A DNA stretch of 64,000 nucleotides. Origin: Calendula officinalis. Taxonomy: Eukaryota; Streptophyta; Magnoliopsida; Asterales; Asteraceae. This document shows, piece by piece, positions 1 through 11,774 of this stretch (position 1 is its first letter; each line of letters opens with the position of its first letter). Location: assembly GCA_963853835.1 (NCBI GenBank), contig OY970834.1, forward strand, positions 23,814,365 to 23,878,364. Direction: 5' to 3'. The position numbers and the translations under genes were made by a program. A model generated the notes under the pieces. The model did no database searches. It was not told the DNA's origin and worked only from the letters and a program-made list of their open reading frames with translations.

Positions 1-250
1 TTTATTCAGCCACATGGTATGGGGCTCGCATCACGGCCACCACTAGCACCTCGTTGTGGACACTGTGGACGTGAGCAAGAAAATTGAGTCATACTTTCTT
101 TAATTATAAAATAGATGAAGATACTGGTGGTTGTGATTCATAACAGGGTATTTATAATGGTTACTGATGTTGAATGAAAATTTAATGTAGCACTAAAAGA
201 AGGTGTGGTGAGTTGTGAATGGTGTCACAACCCATGCTCTTTTGTGTTAT
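1..250. other. Intergenic, no feature recognised
   Basis: No credible open frame, RNA gene or repeat structure was seen before the target duplication of the first transposon. Confidence 0.5.
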
Positions 251-259
251 CAATTTAAA

Positions 260-1230
260 GAGTAAATTACACGAAAGGTCCCTGTGGTTTGTCACTTATT
301 ACATGCATAGTCCCTAAACTTCATTTATTACACTGAAGGTCCCTGGTGTATACAATTTGTTACACCCATGGTCCCTACTGCCCTTAACTTTTTCTAAATG
401 ACGAAAATACCCTTTTGGCCATTTATAATAAAGTGAAAATAAAGGACTGTGAATGTAATAGGTGATAAACCACAGGGACCATCCGTGAAATTTACTCTAT
501 TAATTGATTTTTTTTCTTCTATCTCTTTAATTCATGTTCTTACGCCACATTCAGACTCACCATCAACTTCTATCTCTTGGAATTCAAAAATCAATCAATA
601 GAAATTATCGTCGTGCCACCGAACCCCTTGAAAATTCGATCCGTCACCAACCCCTGCTTCTGGTTTCCTTCTCCAGTAGTTTTGAACCAATGATGTTCTA
701 TCGACCATAATTGATTCAGACAATTGATGCACGTCAGCAGAGGATTTGGTGGTTTGCACACACGGTGATTCGGACAATTGATGCACGTCGCCAGAGGAGT
801 TGGTGTTTTGCACACTCAGATCAACGCCATCGGCGGCGGAACAACTGGAGAAGCCAACCGGAGGCAGGGGTTGATTACACGACGATAATAGTTATTAATT
901 GATGTTTGAATTCAAATAGATAGAGGCGAGTGGTGAGTCTGAATGTGACAGAAGAATGTGAATTAAAGAGAGAAAAGAAAAAATCAATTAATAAAGTATA
1001 TTTCACAGATGGTACCTGTGGTTTATCACTCATTACATTCACAGCCCTTTATCTTCACTTTATTACAAAAGACCAAAAGGGTATTTTCGTCATTTAAAAA
1101 AGTTAATGGCAATAGGGACCATGGGTGTTACAAATTGTATACACCAGGGACGTCTGGTGTAATAAACGAAGTTCAGGGACTGTGGCTGTAATAAGTGGTA
1201 AATCACAGGGACCTTCGGTGTAATTTACTC
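260..1230. mobile_element. Non-autonomous Mutator-like foldback element
   Basis: A 971-bp element begins GAGTAAATTACAC and ends with the reverse complement GTGTAATTTACTC. It is flanked by a perfect 9-bp direct repeat CAATTTAAA (251-259 and 1231-1239). A 9-bp target duplication with long terminal inverted repeats is diagnostic of Mutator-like elements. The arms are unusually long: similarity continues inward to about 690 on the left and from about 835 on the right, so almost the whole element is one imperfect palindrome. The right arm lacks about 34 bp relative to the left. The centre (about 718-835) holds a ~60-bp direct tandem duplication beginning with CAATTGATGCACGTC. Short open frames inside it are not credible genes, and no transposase is present. 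The same terminal sequence ends the Pack-MULE at 30539-31904. Confidence 0.88.
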
Positions 1231-1317
1231 CAATTTAAAAGAATACTAACTAGAGTTTTTAGAAATATGGTTAACACTTCATTTGTAGTTAACTTTATAG
1301 AAACATATATAGTATAA

Positions 1318-1514
1318 GAGTTTTTCTAACGGGCATACGATAACGACATTTAATGAAGTATTAATTTCCATTTAAAAATAAAATCGTATTTAATACATCT
1401 TCTAAACATGGTAGGAGTTAGAGTTTATTAATGTTATTCAAAACATATTAGGAAATTATCATTTCATTTAATGCATGTTATCGTATGCCCCAGGGGCATA
1501 CGTTAGAAAAACCC
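1318..1514. mobile_element. Small MITE with 9-bp target duplication
   Basis: A 197-bp element has inverted termini of the type G[A/G]GTTTTTCTAACG. A further inverted motif lies inside (GGGCATACGATAAC on the left; its complement, with an added GGGGCATACG block, on the right). It is flanked by the direct repeat ATAGTATAA at 1309-1317 and 1515-1523. The 9-bp duplication suggests a Mutator-type MITE. It has no coding capacity. Confidence 0.7.
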
Positions 1515-1523
1515 ATAGTATAA

Positions 1524-2060
1524 TTTATCAATTTATGACTTTTATTAGAAGGGAAAATGATCTAGTATTATTAACTACACATGCAATTAAAAGTAAATGG
1601 AAGATTGATTGTGCTTATATAATAATTTTAAAAGGTGGTGAGATTTATTCTCCATAGGTGGAGGGTACGGGAGAATGCATACGGTCCATTATAAATGTCA
1701 CAGTTATCTATACTCGAACTACTAACTTATTAATTTGCCAATAAAAAAAATATTGATTTTAAACATCTCTTTAGGCGTTTTACATATCATTTTCAAATAT
1801 TATTTATGCAATAAGAAAAGGCTGCCAGTATGACAACCAATAATTTCATGACACTCTGTACTGGATAAGAACCCAACACATAACACAAACAAACAATTCA
1901 AAATCTGTCAACATCCCTCTGCTTTTTCCAGAACAATACTAAACAAACCATTATCACAAAATTACTAAATTAATCAATGATTAACTACAAAATCAAAAAC
2001 AAATTAATAAACTAACAAAAACCCATTAATCTTTTCACTTCAAAATGCTAACTTTCCATC
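1524..2060. other. Upstream region of the PIP1 gene
   Basis: AT-rich DNA upstream of the aquaporin gene. No other gene is supported. Regulatory elements beyond the TATA box cannot be asserted from inspection. Confidence 0.4.
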
Positions 2061-2067
2061 TATAAAA
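2061..2067 (+). promoter_or_regulatory. TATA box of the PIP1 gene
   Basis: TATAAAA lies 109 bp before the ATG at 2176. The leader that follows contains two GA-rich runs (about 2132-2162) and a CAACAACA sequence just before the start codon, as is common in plant 5' leaders. Confidence 0.6.
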
Positions 2068-2175
2068 CCACTCAAACCCTATCTACCCTCCTCACAAACT
2101 CACCACTCATCCATCACTCACACCCAACTCTAGAGAGAGAGAGTGAATTCTAGAGAGAGAGCTTGAGCAACAACA

Positions 2176-3789
2176 ATGGAGGGCAAAGAAGAAGATGTTA
2201 AACTTGGTGCCAACAAGTTTTCAGAAAGACAACCAATTGGCACGTCAGCACAAACAGACAAAGACTACAATGAACCACCACCAGCACCCCTGTTTGAACC
2301 AGGAGAATTATCTTCATGGTCTTTTTACAGAGCTGGAATTGCTGAATTTATTGCAACTTTTTTGTTCCTTTATATTTCTGTGTTGACTGTAATGGGTGTG
2401 GTCAAATCTCCAACTAAATGTGGTACAGTTGGTATTCAAGGAATTGCTTGGGCTTTTGGTGGTATGATTTTTGCTCTTGTCTACTGTACTGCTGGTATTT
2501 CAGGTATCTTTCCATCAAAACCCTAATCTTTATCATGCTTAAAAAAAGTTTCAATTTTGACTAATATTTCAAGATTTACTCTCTTTTATGCAAACCCACT
2601 TCATATCTCAACTAAAGTTCAAATCTTTACATAGATTCTTACCCATCAACACCAAAAATATCCCAAATTACTAAACTTTTTCTCAATTTTGTGTAAAAAC
2701 AGGACACATCAAAACCCTAATCTTTATGATGCTTAATATAAGTTTCAAATTTTGACTAATATTTCAAGATCTACCCTCTTTTTTGCAAACCCACTTCATA
2801 TCTCAACTAAAGTTCAAATCTTTACATAGATTCTTACCCATCAACACCAAAAATATTCCAAATTACTAAACTTTTTCTCAATTTTGTGTAAAAACAGGAC
2901 ACATCAAAACCCTAATCTTTATGATGCTTAATATAAGTTTCAATTTTGACTAAAATTTCAAGATAATATTACTCTCTTTTTTGCAAACCCACTTCATATC
3001 TCAACTAAAGTTCAAATCTTTACATAGATTCTTACCCATCAACACCAAAAATATCCCAAATTACTAATCTTTTTTCACAATTTTTGGTAAAAACAGGAGG
3101 ACACATCAACCCAGCTGTAACATTCGGTCTACTATTAGCAAGAAAACTATCTTTAACCAGAGCAGTTTTCTACATGGTGATGCAATGTCTTGGAGCCATT
3201 TGTGGTGCAGGTGTGGTCAAAGGGTTCATGGGTGATGGTCAATACACCACTTTGGGTGGTGGGGCCAACACTGTAGCCCATGGTTACACCAAGGGTTCAG
3301 GTCTTGGTGCTGAAATTGTGGGCACTTTTGTTCTTGTTTACACTGTGTTTTCAGCTACTGATGCTAAAAGAAGTGCAAGAGACTCACATGTTCCTGTATG
3401 TATACTCTTTGGCTGTATCTATATGTTTGAAAAAGGTCAAACTTTATGTTGACTTTGATTGTTTTGTTGTAGATTTTGGCTCCTTTGCCAATTGGGTTTG
3501 CGGTTTTCTTGGTGCATTTGGCTACTATTCCCATTACTGGAACTGGAATTAACCCTGCAAGAAGTCTTGGAGCTGCAATCATCTACAACAAGGACCATGC
3601 TTGGGATGACCATGTAAGTTTTGACTTTTTTGAGTGATTTTGACTTTTTGAGTCAACATTGACTATAATATGATTTTGACTTTGTTAATGCAGTGGATCT
3701 TTTGGGTTGGTCCATTTATTGGAGCTGCACTTGCTGCTATGTACCATGTGATCATCATCCGAGCAATTCCCTTCAAGAGCAGATCTTAA
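2176..3789 (+). CDS. PIP1: Plasma membrane intrinsic protein, PIP1-type aquaporin
   Basis: Four exons: 2176-2503, 3097-3395, 3473-3613 and 3694-3789. All three introns are GT..AG, and the product is 287 residues. Aquaporins are six-helix tetrameric channels; PIP1 members sit in the plasma membrane, conduct water or small neutral solutes and usually traffic with PIP2 partners. Both NPA pore motifs are present (HINPAV near residue 112-117, GINPARS near 234-240). The inferred selectivity-filter residues are F94, H224, T233 and R239, the water-selective PIP set. The long N-terminus (MEGKEEDVKLGANKF) and the short PFKSRS tail are typical of PIP1 rather than PIP2. The exon pattern is the standard PIP one and the frame is intact, so the gene looks functional. 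Intron 1 is unusual (see separate entry). Which PIP1 paralogue this is cannot be decided here. Confidence 0.96.
2504..3096 (+). repeat. Triplicated ~195-bp repeat filling PIP1 intron 1
   Basis: The intron consists of three tandem copies of about 194-195 bp: roughly 2504-2700, 2701-2895 and 2896-3096. The shared word CCCTAATC starts at 2521, 2715 and 2910. Copies 1 and 2 each end in a sequence closely matching the genuine 3' splice junction: AAAACAGGACACATCAA, compared with AAAACAGGAGGACACATCAA at the true exon 2 start. The intron therefore holds two decoy acceptors, near 2701 and 2896, together with copies of the first bases of exon 2. Confidence 0.9.
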
Positions 3790-4121
3790 ATTTATTTTTA
3801 ACTTATTTCTTATGATATGTTAATTATGGTTTGTTGCTGTTGTTGATCATTCAAATGTGGATTTTTGTGTTGTGTTGTTTTATGTTAATGTATGCGTGTA
3901 AATTATGGGGTTTGTTTTCTTTCTTTGTTGTTACCTTTAAAAGCTAGTCTAATAAGAGTAACATCATTTCTCTCTTTATTAGATCACGTGGTCGGATTAT
4001 TAACCAGAAACTGTTGTGTGTTTGAATGATTGAGAGTTGATTTCTTAACTAGAAAATGTTGAGGAATTTGGTTGCAAATTGAGTACTAATTGCAATGGCT
4101 CTCTGGATATCTCCTTGAATC
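3790..4121 (+). other. 3' flank of the PIP1 gene
   Basis: T-rich sequence downstream of the stop codon, expected to hold the 3' UTR. It runs to the LINE target site. No other gene was seen. Confidence 0.5.
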
Positions 4122-4141
4122 ATGTAGATGAAATCACAATT

Positions 4142-6160
4142 ATGAGAGGCGAGAGAGAGAGAGAACATTACGCCGGCAGACTGGTCGGAGAAAGTACTTG
4201 GCAAACGGTGCAAAGAAGAAGAGGGAGAGAATACAGAGACAACAACAGATACGAAACCCAGAGGCCGGAGATCAAGAAATCGATTTCTTTCTTCATCACT
4301 GATTTCGGAGATGATGACACAGAGGGTATGCTTTGGAAGGTGTTCATAAAATACGGGAATTTGGTGGACGTTTACATCGCTAAAAAGAGGAATAAAGCCG
4401 GTAACAAATTTGGATTCTTACGCTTCACAGGGATTTCAGATCCAAAATCCTTTGAGAAGAAGATCCAAAATATTCGGATTGGTTACAATGTGATTACGGT
4501 AAATATCGCCAGACACGATCGACTTCTCAAACCGGTAAGCTTCATCCCCCATCGTCACAACCAGCAACCACCAGTGCAAAAAAACACAAAACCCGCCTGG
4601 TCGAACGGCTATGACCAATGGAAGATCATTCGCCGAGGTTGTCGGCATCAACCGAGGCCAAGGCCAAGAAAAATTACCAGACCCCGTGGATCAAACAAAT
4701 CCGGTGGTTCAACTTGTGTCGGCACATGGTAACAGGAGGTGGTTGTCGTCTACCCTAATCGGTAGGGTTGCCAATTTTAAGGCACTTTGGAATTTAAGTG
4801 CTATTAAAGACGCAGATGGGTGTAATGATATAAATATTAGATATATTGGTGGGTTGTCTGTAATACTGGAATTCGGAAAGGACGATGAAGCTAAGTTGTT
4901 TCTTGAGAAAGCAAAGGAAATCTGGAAAAACTGGTTTACTAACCTATCCCCTTGGTCCCCGGACATGATTAGTTCGGAAAGGTTCGTATCACTTCTGATT
5001 TATGGACTACCTCCTCACGCCTGGACCACGGTTGCATTCAACGCAATTGGCAAAACGGTGGGTGAAGTGATTATCGAGGAACAATGTGAAAGCGATAATG
5101 CAAACATGGGGGTCGGAAGAATCGCAGTTCAAACCACGGAGCTTGAATGGATCAACAGAATAATAAAAGTCTCAATTGATGAGAAAGAGTTCTTAATTCG
5201 GATCACTGAAGATCAATTAGAATCAATTCGACTTACTCCGGGGGAGGCTTGTGTTTCACACTGGGATTCTTCAGAGGATGAAGATGACGATAGTAGCGAT
5301 GGAGAAGATGATGATCTAGAGGAAGGTGAATTCTGGGACCCCTTCCCGCCGGAAAAGGAATTTTCCGATGACGACGGAAACCCAAACGACGGAGCTGAGA
5401 AGACGCAGTCAATTCAACATGAGAAAGTGGAAGAGGCGCAAAGTGGTTTTCAAAATGGTGGAAATTCCAAGGTTATAATTCCCGAGGAAGAGATTAATGT
5501 AAATGAAAGTAATACCTTCTCTGTAGGACCCATCGACCCTTTTATTGAAAACCTACATAATGAAGACTGTGGGCCATCGGATAACTACTACAACGACCAA
5601 AATGGGCCCGACCCAGAATTAATGGACAAAAACAATAGTAACCATGTATACTCGGCCCAGGTTGAATACCCACTTGGTGACAAGCCCAATAATAACACAA
5701 ATGTTTATCCAACCCAACATAACGTGAATCAAGGCAGTACGTATCAAGTTAATTCGGATCAAAATAACCCAACCCAAGATAATATGATTCAGGTGGAAAG
5801 CGATTCAATCAGCGCAACATCCGAGACAGATAACGAAAACAATGGGGAAAATAAAACACCTGGTATTGATTTGAACGTCCCATGTTCTTCGTCCACAAAT
5901 TCAAACAGATCGGCGACGATTCCCATCATGTTTGGTAAGATATCAAGGAATAAAATGGGGGAAAAAAGAAAATAAAAAAGAAGTACGACAAAATCCCGTC
6001 CTCATATGGGGCTGGAAATTCTAACTGTTCGATGCCGGTATCGGATGAAATCCAGAACACTATTGAGGTCGGTAATTTCGTGGGATTCCAGATGGATAAT
6101 TATGGGACTGAATTAAGAAGTCTTATTAACGGTACATGTTTGATAAATGGTTCCAAATGA
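4142..6160 (+). pseudogene. LINE ORF1, RNA-binding protein (RRM + DUF4283), frameshifted
   Basis: ORF1 of plant L1 elements encodes a nucleic-acid chaperone that coats the element RNA. The ATG at 4142 lies just inside the element. The first segment (to about 4610) contains an RRM-like fold: SISFFITDFGDDDTEGMLW, followed by a KFGFLRF box. The reading then continues in another frame from about 4611 (NGRSFAEVVG onward), implying an indel near 4600-4620. This segment holds the DUF4283-like region, a long acidic Asp/Glu tract (about 5270-5400) and a low-complexity Asn/Gln-rich tail. A second shift near the A-rich run at 5960-5985 is needed to reach the conserved C-terminal part, which ends at TGA 6158-6160. 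An upstream ATG at 4079 belongs to the flank and is not the start. Confidence 0.8.
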
Positions 6161-9100
6161 AACTAATTTCTATCAATATCAGAGGTGTTAATTGCACCCG
6201 GAAAAAAATGTGGATTCACGGTATAAGAAACTCAAATAAAGTTCAGTTTTTAGGAATGCAGGAGACCATGGTAAAAAAGTTTGATCCCGAGGTAGCTAGA
6301 TCGTATTGGGGAAAATCTAGTATGGAATTTGATTTTACAGTATCAAACGGCAAATCTGGTGGGATTGTCTCAATGTGGGATCCTTCATGGATGACATAAA
6401 CAGAATCGATAAAAGAAGAAAACTACATTGTGATTAAAGGTACGATCATCGGTTCTAAATTAAATATTGGTCTAATAAATTTATATGCCCCCCAGGATTT
6501 GAAGAACAAGAAGGTCCTCTGGAACTCAGTATCGGGCCTTATGGCGGACGATTTAAATAGAATCTGGATAGTGTTTGGAGATTTTAACGAAGTTCGAAAG
6601 AGATCAGAAAGAACAGGATCATCCTTCTCGGCATCCGGTGCCAGGTTTTTTAATAATTTTATTACTGAGTCAGGTCTGAATGAATTAAAAATGGGGGGGA
6701 GGAGGTACACCAGGAGCACTCCGGATAGTGGTACGCTAAGTCTTATTGATCGAATTCTAGTAAATGACCATTTTTTTCAAGTGTGGCAAAATCCAAATGT
6801 GAACATTCTCCCTAAAGGTTTTAGCGATCACTGCCCGCTGTTATTGAAATCACAAATTGCAGATTTTGGGCCCACATATTTCAAGTTTTTTAATTCATGG
6901 GCCTCAAATAATTTCTTGAAACTGTCATTGGGGCGACTGGGATCAGTCGGTATCTGGAAATTTGCCTCCGATCCAGTTATTTTGCAAAAAATTAAAAATG
7001 GTGAAAATTGAAATAAAAAAGTGGAGATTGGCCAATGTCGATGTTAATATAGTAAAACTTCAAAAATCGGCAATGGAACTTGACCTTAAAGCAGAACAAT
7101 TCGGGTTATCTTCGATAGAAAAGTCAAACAGGGTCAATATTAATATGCAGATAAAGGAACATGAAGACCTAAAAATCCGGGATATTAAACAAAAAGCAAG
7201 AATAAAATGGAATGTCGAAGGTGATGAAAATACAAGTTTTTTTCATGGATCACTCAATCATAATAAACGTAAAAATTTCATACATGGTTTATCCATCAAC
7301 GGGGTATGGACGGAGGATCCAAAAAACATGAAAATAGGTACCGCTAAATTTTTTAAAAGATTATTCTCTGAATCCGACTGAATTCGGCCGGCATTTGTCA
7401 GTAATAAATTTAAAACTCTTAGTTCAACCCAAAAAGCACAAATCGAAGAAAGTTTTACTAAAGCCGAAGTTAAAAGGGCGGTATGGGATTGTGGGGTTGA
7501 GAAGGCGCCGGGTCCGGATGGTTTTACTTTTGCGTTTTATAAAAAATATTGGAACATTATTGAGGATGACCTTTGGAGGGCAGTGGTTGCGTTTGAGAAT
7601 GGTGGTGATATGAACTGCGGTTGTAACTCATCCTTTTCTACGCTGATCCCAAAATGCGAAATTCCACTCGCACTGTCTGATTATCGCCCGATTAGTCTTA
7701 TCGGGAGTTTTTACAAGATTATCGCTAAAATGCTGGCGAACCGAATGAAATTGGTAATCGGTGACATTATTAGTGTTGAACAATCGGCTTTCATTGAAGG
7801 CCGAAATATTTTGGATGGCCCGTTAATTCTAAGTGAAGTAATATCATGGTGTAAAAAGATAAAGAAACAACTCTTAGTATTTAAAGTGGATTTCGAAAAG
7901 GCGTATGATACTTTAAATTGGAATTTCTTAGACTCGATTATGAGTCAAATGGGCTTCGGGAATAAATGGAGGAGGTGGATTTTTATGTGTCTCTCCTCCG
8001 CTAGGGCGTCAGTCCTTCTTAACGGATCTCCAACGGCGGAATTTAAAATTATGAAGGGCATTAGACAAGGCGACCCAATGGCTCCTTTTTTGTCTATTAT
8101 AGCGGTAGAAAGTATCCACGTTGCTATGCTTGAGGCAACACAAAAAGGAATTTTTCATGGTATTCAACTTCCAAATGGAGGCCCACTATTATCTCATCTA
8201 CAGTATGCAGACGATACCATCTTTGTTGGTGACTGGTCAGAAGGAAATGCAAAAAATCTTCAACGTATTCTTAATTGTTTTTATCTTGCTTCTGGTCTTA
8301 AAGTTAATATGCTTAAAAGTAATATACATGGTTTTGGCGTATCGAGTGAAGGGGTCAACCGGGTTGCAAATGTATTAAAATGTAGTGTCGGATCGTCGCC
8401 ATTTAAATATCTCGGGTTGTTAATTGGTGCTCAAATGCATAGAGTGGAATATTGGGATATGATTGTCAATAAATTTAATAAAAAACTCTCTTCATGGAAA
8501 GCATCAACCCTATCTTATGGGGGTCGGTTAACATTAATAAAATCTGTACTTGGGGCTTTAGGTTCATATTTTCTCTCTATATTTAAAGCTCCGGAAGGTA
8601 TTATAAATAAATTGGAAGCAATTAGAGCAAGATTTTTTTGGGGATCTAAAAACGGTGAACGAAAGATTAACTGGGTTAGTTGGAAGAAGATCCTTAATCC
8701 AATTAACACAGGAGGATTAAACGTACCAAGCATTAAAGCGCAAAATTTTGCGCTACTTATGAGGTGGTGGTGGAGACTGAAAAATGAGGAGGGGTCGCTA
8801 TGGAAAAGAGCAATAGTATCCTTACATAATATATCTAATAATTATATTCCTAATAGTAAATTCCCGGGGGTTTGGAATAATATCGTAAAAATTCGTAATA
8901 ATTTAGATAAATTTAATATTCCGATTGATTCTTGGTTTCAGGTGGTGCAGAATTCAGACACGCAGGTGAGCCGGTGGACTTGGGCGTTCGAGCAAGACGG
9001 TTCATTCTCAGTATCTTCGGCTAGGCATGCAATTCAAAGTACGATTTCTGGTCCAGTTAGTGAGGTCGATATTCCTTGGTTAAAAACAGTTCCGATTAGG

Positions 9101-9574
9101 ATTAATATCTTCTTTTGGAGATTGATCCAAAAGCGTTTACCCACGTGTGTCAATTTGTTGCAAAGAGGCGTTAGATTGCAATCTGCAGTTTGTTGCATTT
9201 GTGAAAGAGAGATAGAGGATGAGACACATTTATTTTGGTCTTGTCATAAGATGAGAGAAATTTGGTTAGAGTTTTGTAGATGGTGGTCAATCGAGATTGG
9301 ATCAATAAGGGGGTTGTCTAATTTAATGGAGTGGAAAGTTAGAGAAAATCTGTCTAAAGTCAAATCCGAGCATTACATGACAGCGGTTGTCACGACGCTT
9401 TGGTGTATATGGAAAAACAGAAACAATGTAGTTTTTAATAAAAATGAAGGAGGGTTGAATTCGATATTCGGTGAAGCTCAAGCTCAAGCGTTCTATTGGA
9501 TCAAACATAGGTCAAAGGTCAAATGGGGAAGTATCGAGTGGCCGGTTTGGTGTAGCGATCCAACTTCTTTGTAA
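6157..9574 (+). pseudogene. LINE ORF2, endonuclease/reverse transcriptase, broken
   Basis: ORF2 nicks target DNA and reverse-transcribes the element in place. It starts at ATG 6157 with MKLISINIRGV, the usual start of the endonuclease (EEP) domain. The ATG overlaps the ORF1 stop (ATGA). Endonuclease signatures include GDFNEV near 6585 and SDHCPLL near 6825. The reverse transcriptase shows APGPDG, YRPISLIGSFYKI, FKVDFEKAYDTLNW, GIRQGDPMAPFL and the catalytic YADD (near 8206). The C-terminal zf-RVT region carries CCIC...HLFWSC. Lesions: an in-frame TAA at 6397-6399, a frameshift within about 6960-7011, and an in-frame TGA at 7379-7381. From 7382 to 9574 the frame is open. Plainly a dead copy. 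Confidence 0.9.
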
Positions 9575-9813
9575 ATCCGATTGAGGATGCCGGGAACAAG
9601 GCTCCTGTTATATAACTGTTTTTGGTGATTGTGGTATTAGTATTCGGTAGTATTTAGACAAGGTGTAGGCTACGGTATAATTTATGTATATAGATTTGTA
9701 ATAGTCTTTTATATTAATATATGTTCTTGGGGGTTTCAGTGCGGGTGATGGCTATGCCGAATCTCGTTCCTGTTGCCCTTTTTGCTGTTAAAAAAAAATG
9801 TAGATGAAATCAC

Positions 9814-10086
9814 TCTCCAAAGCAGTAATTCGACCACTTATTGCGTGATATCAATAAATTTGTTGTGGGATAAGGCAGAGAGCGTTCTTGAAATCTGGCA
9901 ATTGTTAACTAAGAAAGTAATGTTGGAAAAATATTGTGATAAATATGATTTTTTTAAAATTTTGAATGCATGTAATTATATGTATATTCGTTATGTATAT
10001 TTATTGGTTGGTAGCTTGGCGTTCTCCTTTGTGAGAGCTACACAATGACCTATAAAGTATGTCCGAGTGGTCCAAAAAGGCTTGAA
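9814..10086. other. Spacer between the LINE and the copia element
   Basis: About 270 bp of unique-looking AT-rich DNA. An open frame of 91 codons crosses it and starts inside the LINE tail; it has no recognisable domain and is not considered a gene. Confidence 0.4.
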
Positions 10087-10091
10087 CTTAT

Positions 10092-10722
10092 TATTGGAAT
10101 ATGCTTCACGCGTATAACATATAGTTATATGGCTAGTTGTTTGTGAACCTAAAGGGTCACACACTTAAACACTTAACACCATGAGATGTATAGTGTAGTT
10201 AGGGTAATTACATTATATATCAATATAAGCGACTAGCTTGTATACATTAATTATGTTTAATATTAATTGTTAATATTGAAACTTAATTGTAAGCAATATA
10301 GAAGAATTAAAGGCAAGAGACTAGAATGCAAGATTGGCTAAATTAAAGATGAAAGTCTTTAAATAAGGATTAGGGCAACCATAATCCCCATCCCTTGATC
10401 CCATTCTCGGCCGCCCCCCTTAAACCCTCTCTAGGGTTCTTTTCTTCTTGCTTGCACAATTGGACTAGCATCCTTCTTGGTGTTCTTGCTATAGTGTTGT
10501 GTGGACTAGCTTTGGAGGAACTCCCCATTGGTGTTCTTGGTTTCGGTGGATAATCATCACCATCCGATTTTTATTTTACAAAGGCTTCAAGGGTATGAAA
10601 TATTCATCTTAACTCTTTGTATTTATTATTAGTTTAATTGTATGATTGATATCTAGATCCGTTTATGGTGAAACTATTTTCCGCTGCGTTTTGTTACTTG
10701 TAATAACCGAAAATAACCATTA
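10092..10722 (+). repeat. Copia 5' LTR
   Basis: A 631-bp LTR. It starts TATTGGAATATGC where the 3' LTR has TGTTGGAATATGC, and ends ..ACCATTA. The match to 17378-18016 stops abruptly at both ends, exactly at the CTTAT duplication. Confidence 0.93.
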
Positions 10723-10723
10723 G

Positions 10724-10736
10724 TGGTATCACGAGT
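10724..10736 (+). other. Copia primer binding site
   Basis: TGGTATCACGAGT begins two bases after the 5' LTR. It resembles the usual plant initiator-Met tRNA primer site TGGTATCAGAGC with small changes. Confidence 0.65.
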
Positions 10737-11774
10737 CATTATATTAATCATATGATTAGCTAGTTTTTATGAAAAGTGGCAAATATCATCAATTTTTGGT
10801 TCTTTAAAAATTCCGATCGGAAAATAAAACCCTAGGGTTTTAATTTTTAAATTTTTTCGCAATTTTTATTAATCAATGGGTTAAAAATATGATTTTTTGG
10901 AACCCTAATTGCTACTTATTACAAAAACACATCAAACAATTAATCTTGTTATTGTATTTTTTGATTATTTGGCTTGAAATTACTTGTTTAATTTTGTTTT
11001 TGATATGGCAAAACATGTATTTTTGCCATATCCCAAGCCAAAGCCTTGTCAATTGTTGCTTGTTTGTGCAAACCGATGAAAACCTAGACCTTGTGATTGA
11101 TTGTGGTTGAATGTTTGGTTGTTTTGGGAAAGCCGTGTTTTTTGGCTAAATTTGGTTGTAATCTTTTAATTTTTTCTTTTATTTTTGGTGCCATTTTTGG
11201 GGCAATTTGTAATGTAAAAGTAATAGAATAGATTGTCTTTCTTTATTTTTTTTTTGTAAATTGTTGACCAAAATCGAAGACAAATGAAGAAAACAATAAA
11301 TTTCCGTCATCAACACGAGGGCTGTACGAAAACAGGTTTTCCAGAGGCATACGGACTCCATTTTGGGCGATTCAAAAGCCTAAAATGCTTGCAAAGTCGT
11401 GGGCTACAACTTTACAGAAGGCCGGGAAGACTATCGAAGACTCCTTCAGTGAATTTTCGAGCTTCAAAGTCTGCTGGAATTTTCTGGCAGATTGCAATTT
11501 TTCACAAGTATTGGTTTCTACTTGCTCAAGAATGTCTTGGAGCAAGTGGGAGCCCATTGGGTTAATGTTGGCCCGTCTCCTAGTTTGACCCTTCAGTCCG
11601 TCGTGATGACTCACGTGACCGTACCTCGGATTTCATTGGTCGAGGTTTGCATAAAATGTGTTGCATGTTTTATTATATGTTTGTAGTTGTGACATAATTT
11701 CTATATGATACAAATAATAAACAACTAAAAATATGATTTTTTTAAAACACAAACATTAAAACATCCAAACTTTT

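Larger units (their letters stand above)
4138..9797 (+). mobile_element. L1-type LINE retrotransposon, full length but defective
   Basis: A 5660-bp non-LTR element flanked by a perfect 16-bp target duplication, ATGTAGATGAAATCAC, at 4122-4137 and 9798-9813. It ends in a short A-run directly before the right duplication. The order is plant L1: ORF1 (RRM domain, then DUF4283-like domain, then a variable acidic region) and ORF2 (endonuclease, reverse transcriptase, C-terminal zinc-finger zf-RVT domain). The 3' UTR is 9575-9797. Both frames carry lesions, so the copy cannot encode its own mobilisation proteins. It inserted about 350 bp downstream of the PIP1 stop codon in the same orientation. Confidence 0.93.

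Noticed and set aside
3364..3582. 72-codon minus-strand frame opposite the PIP1 gene
   Set aside because: Antisense shadow of exons 2 and 3 with intron sequence in between.
4079..4137. ATG at 4079 as the LINE ORF1 start
   Set aside because: It lies outside the element, left of the 16-bp target duplication; the first ATG inside the element is at 4142.
11284..11614. Open frames on both strands in the copia leader
   Set aside because: They lie in the untranslated leader, overlap one another and show no domain.
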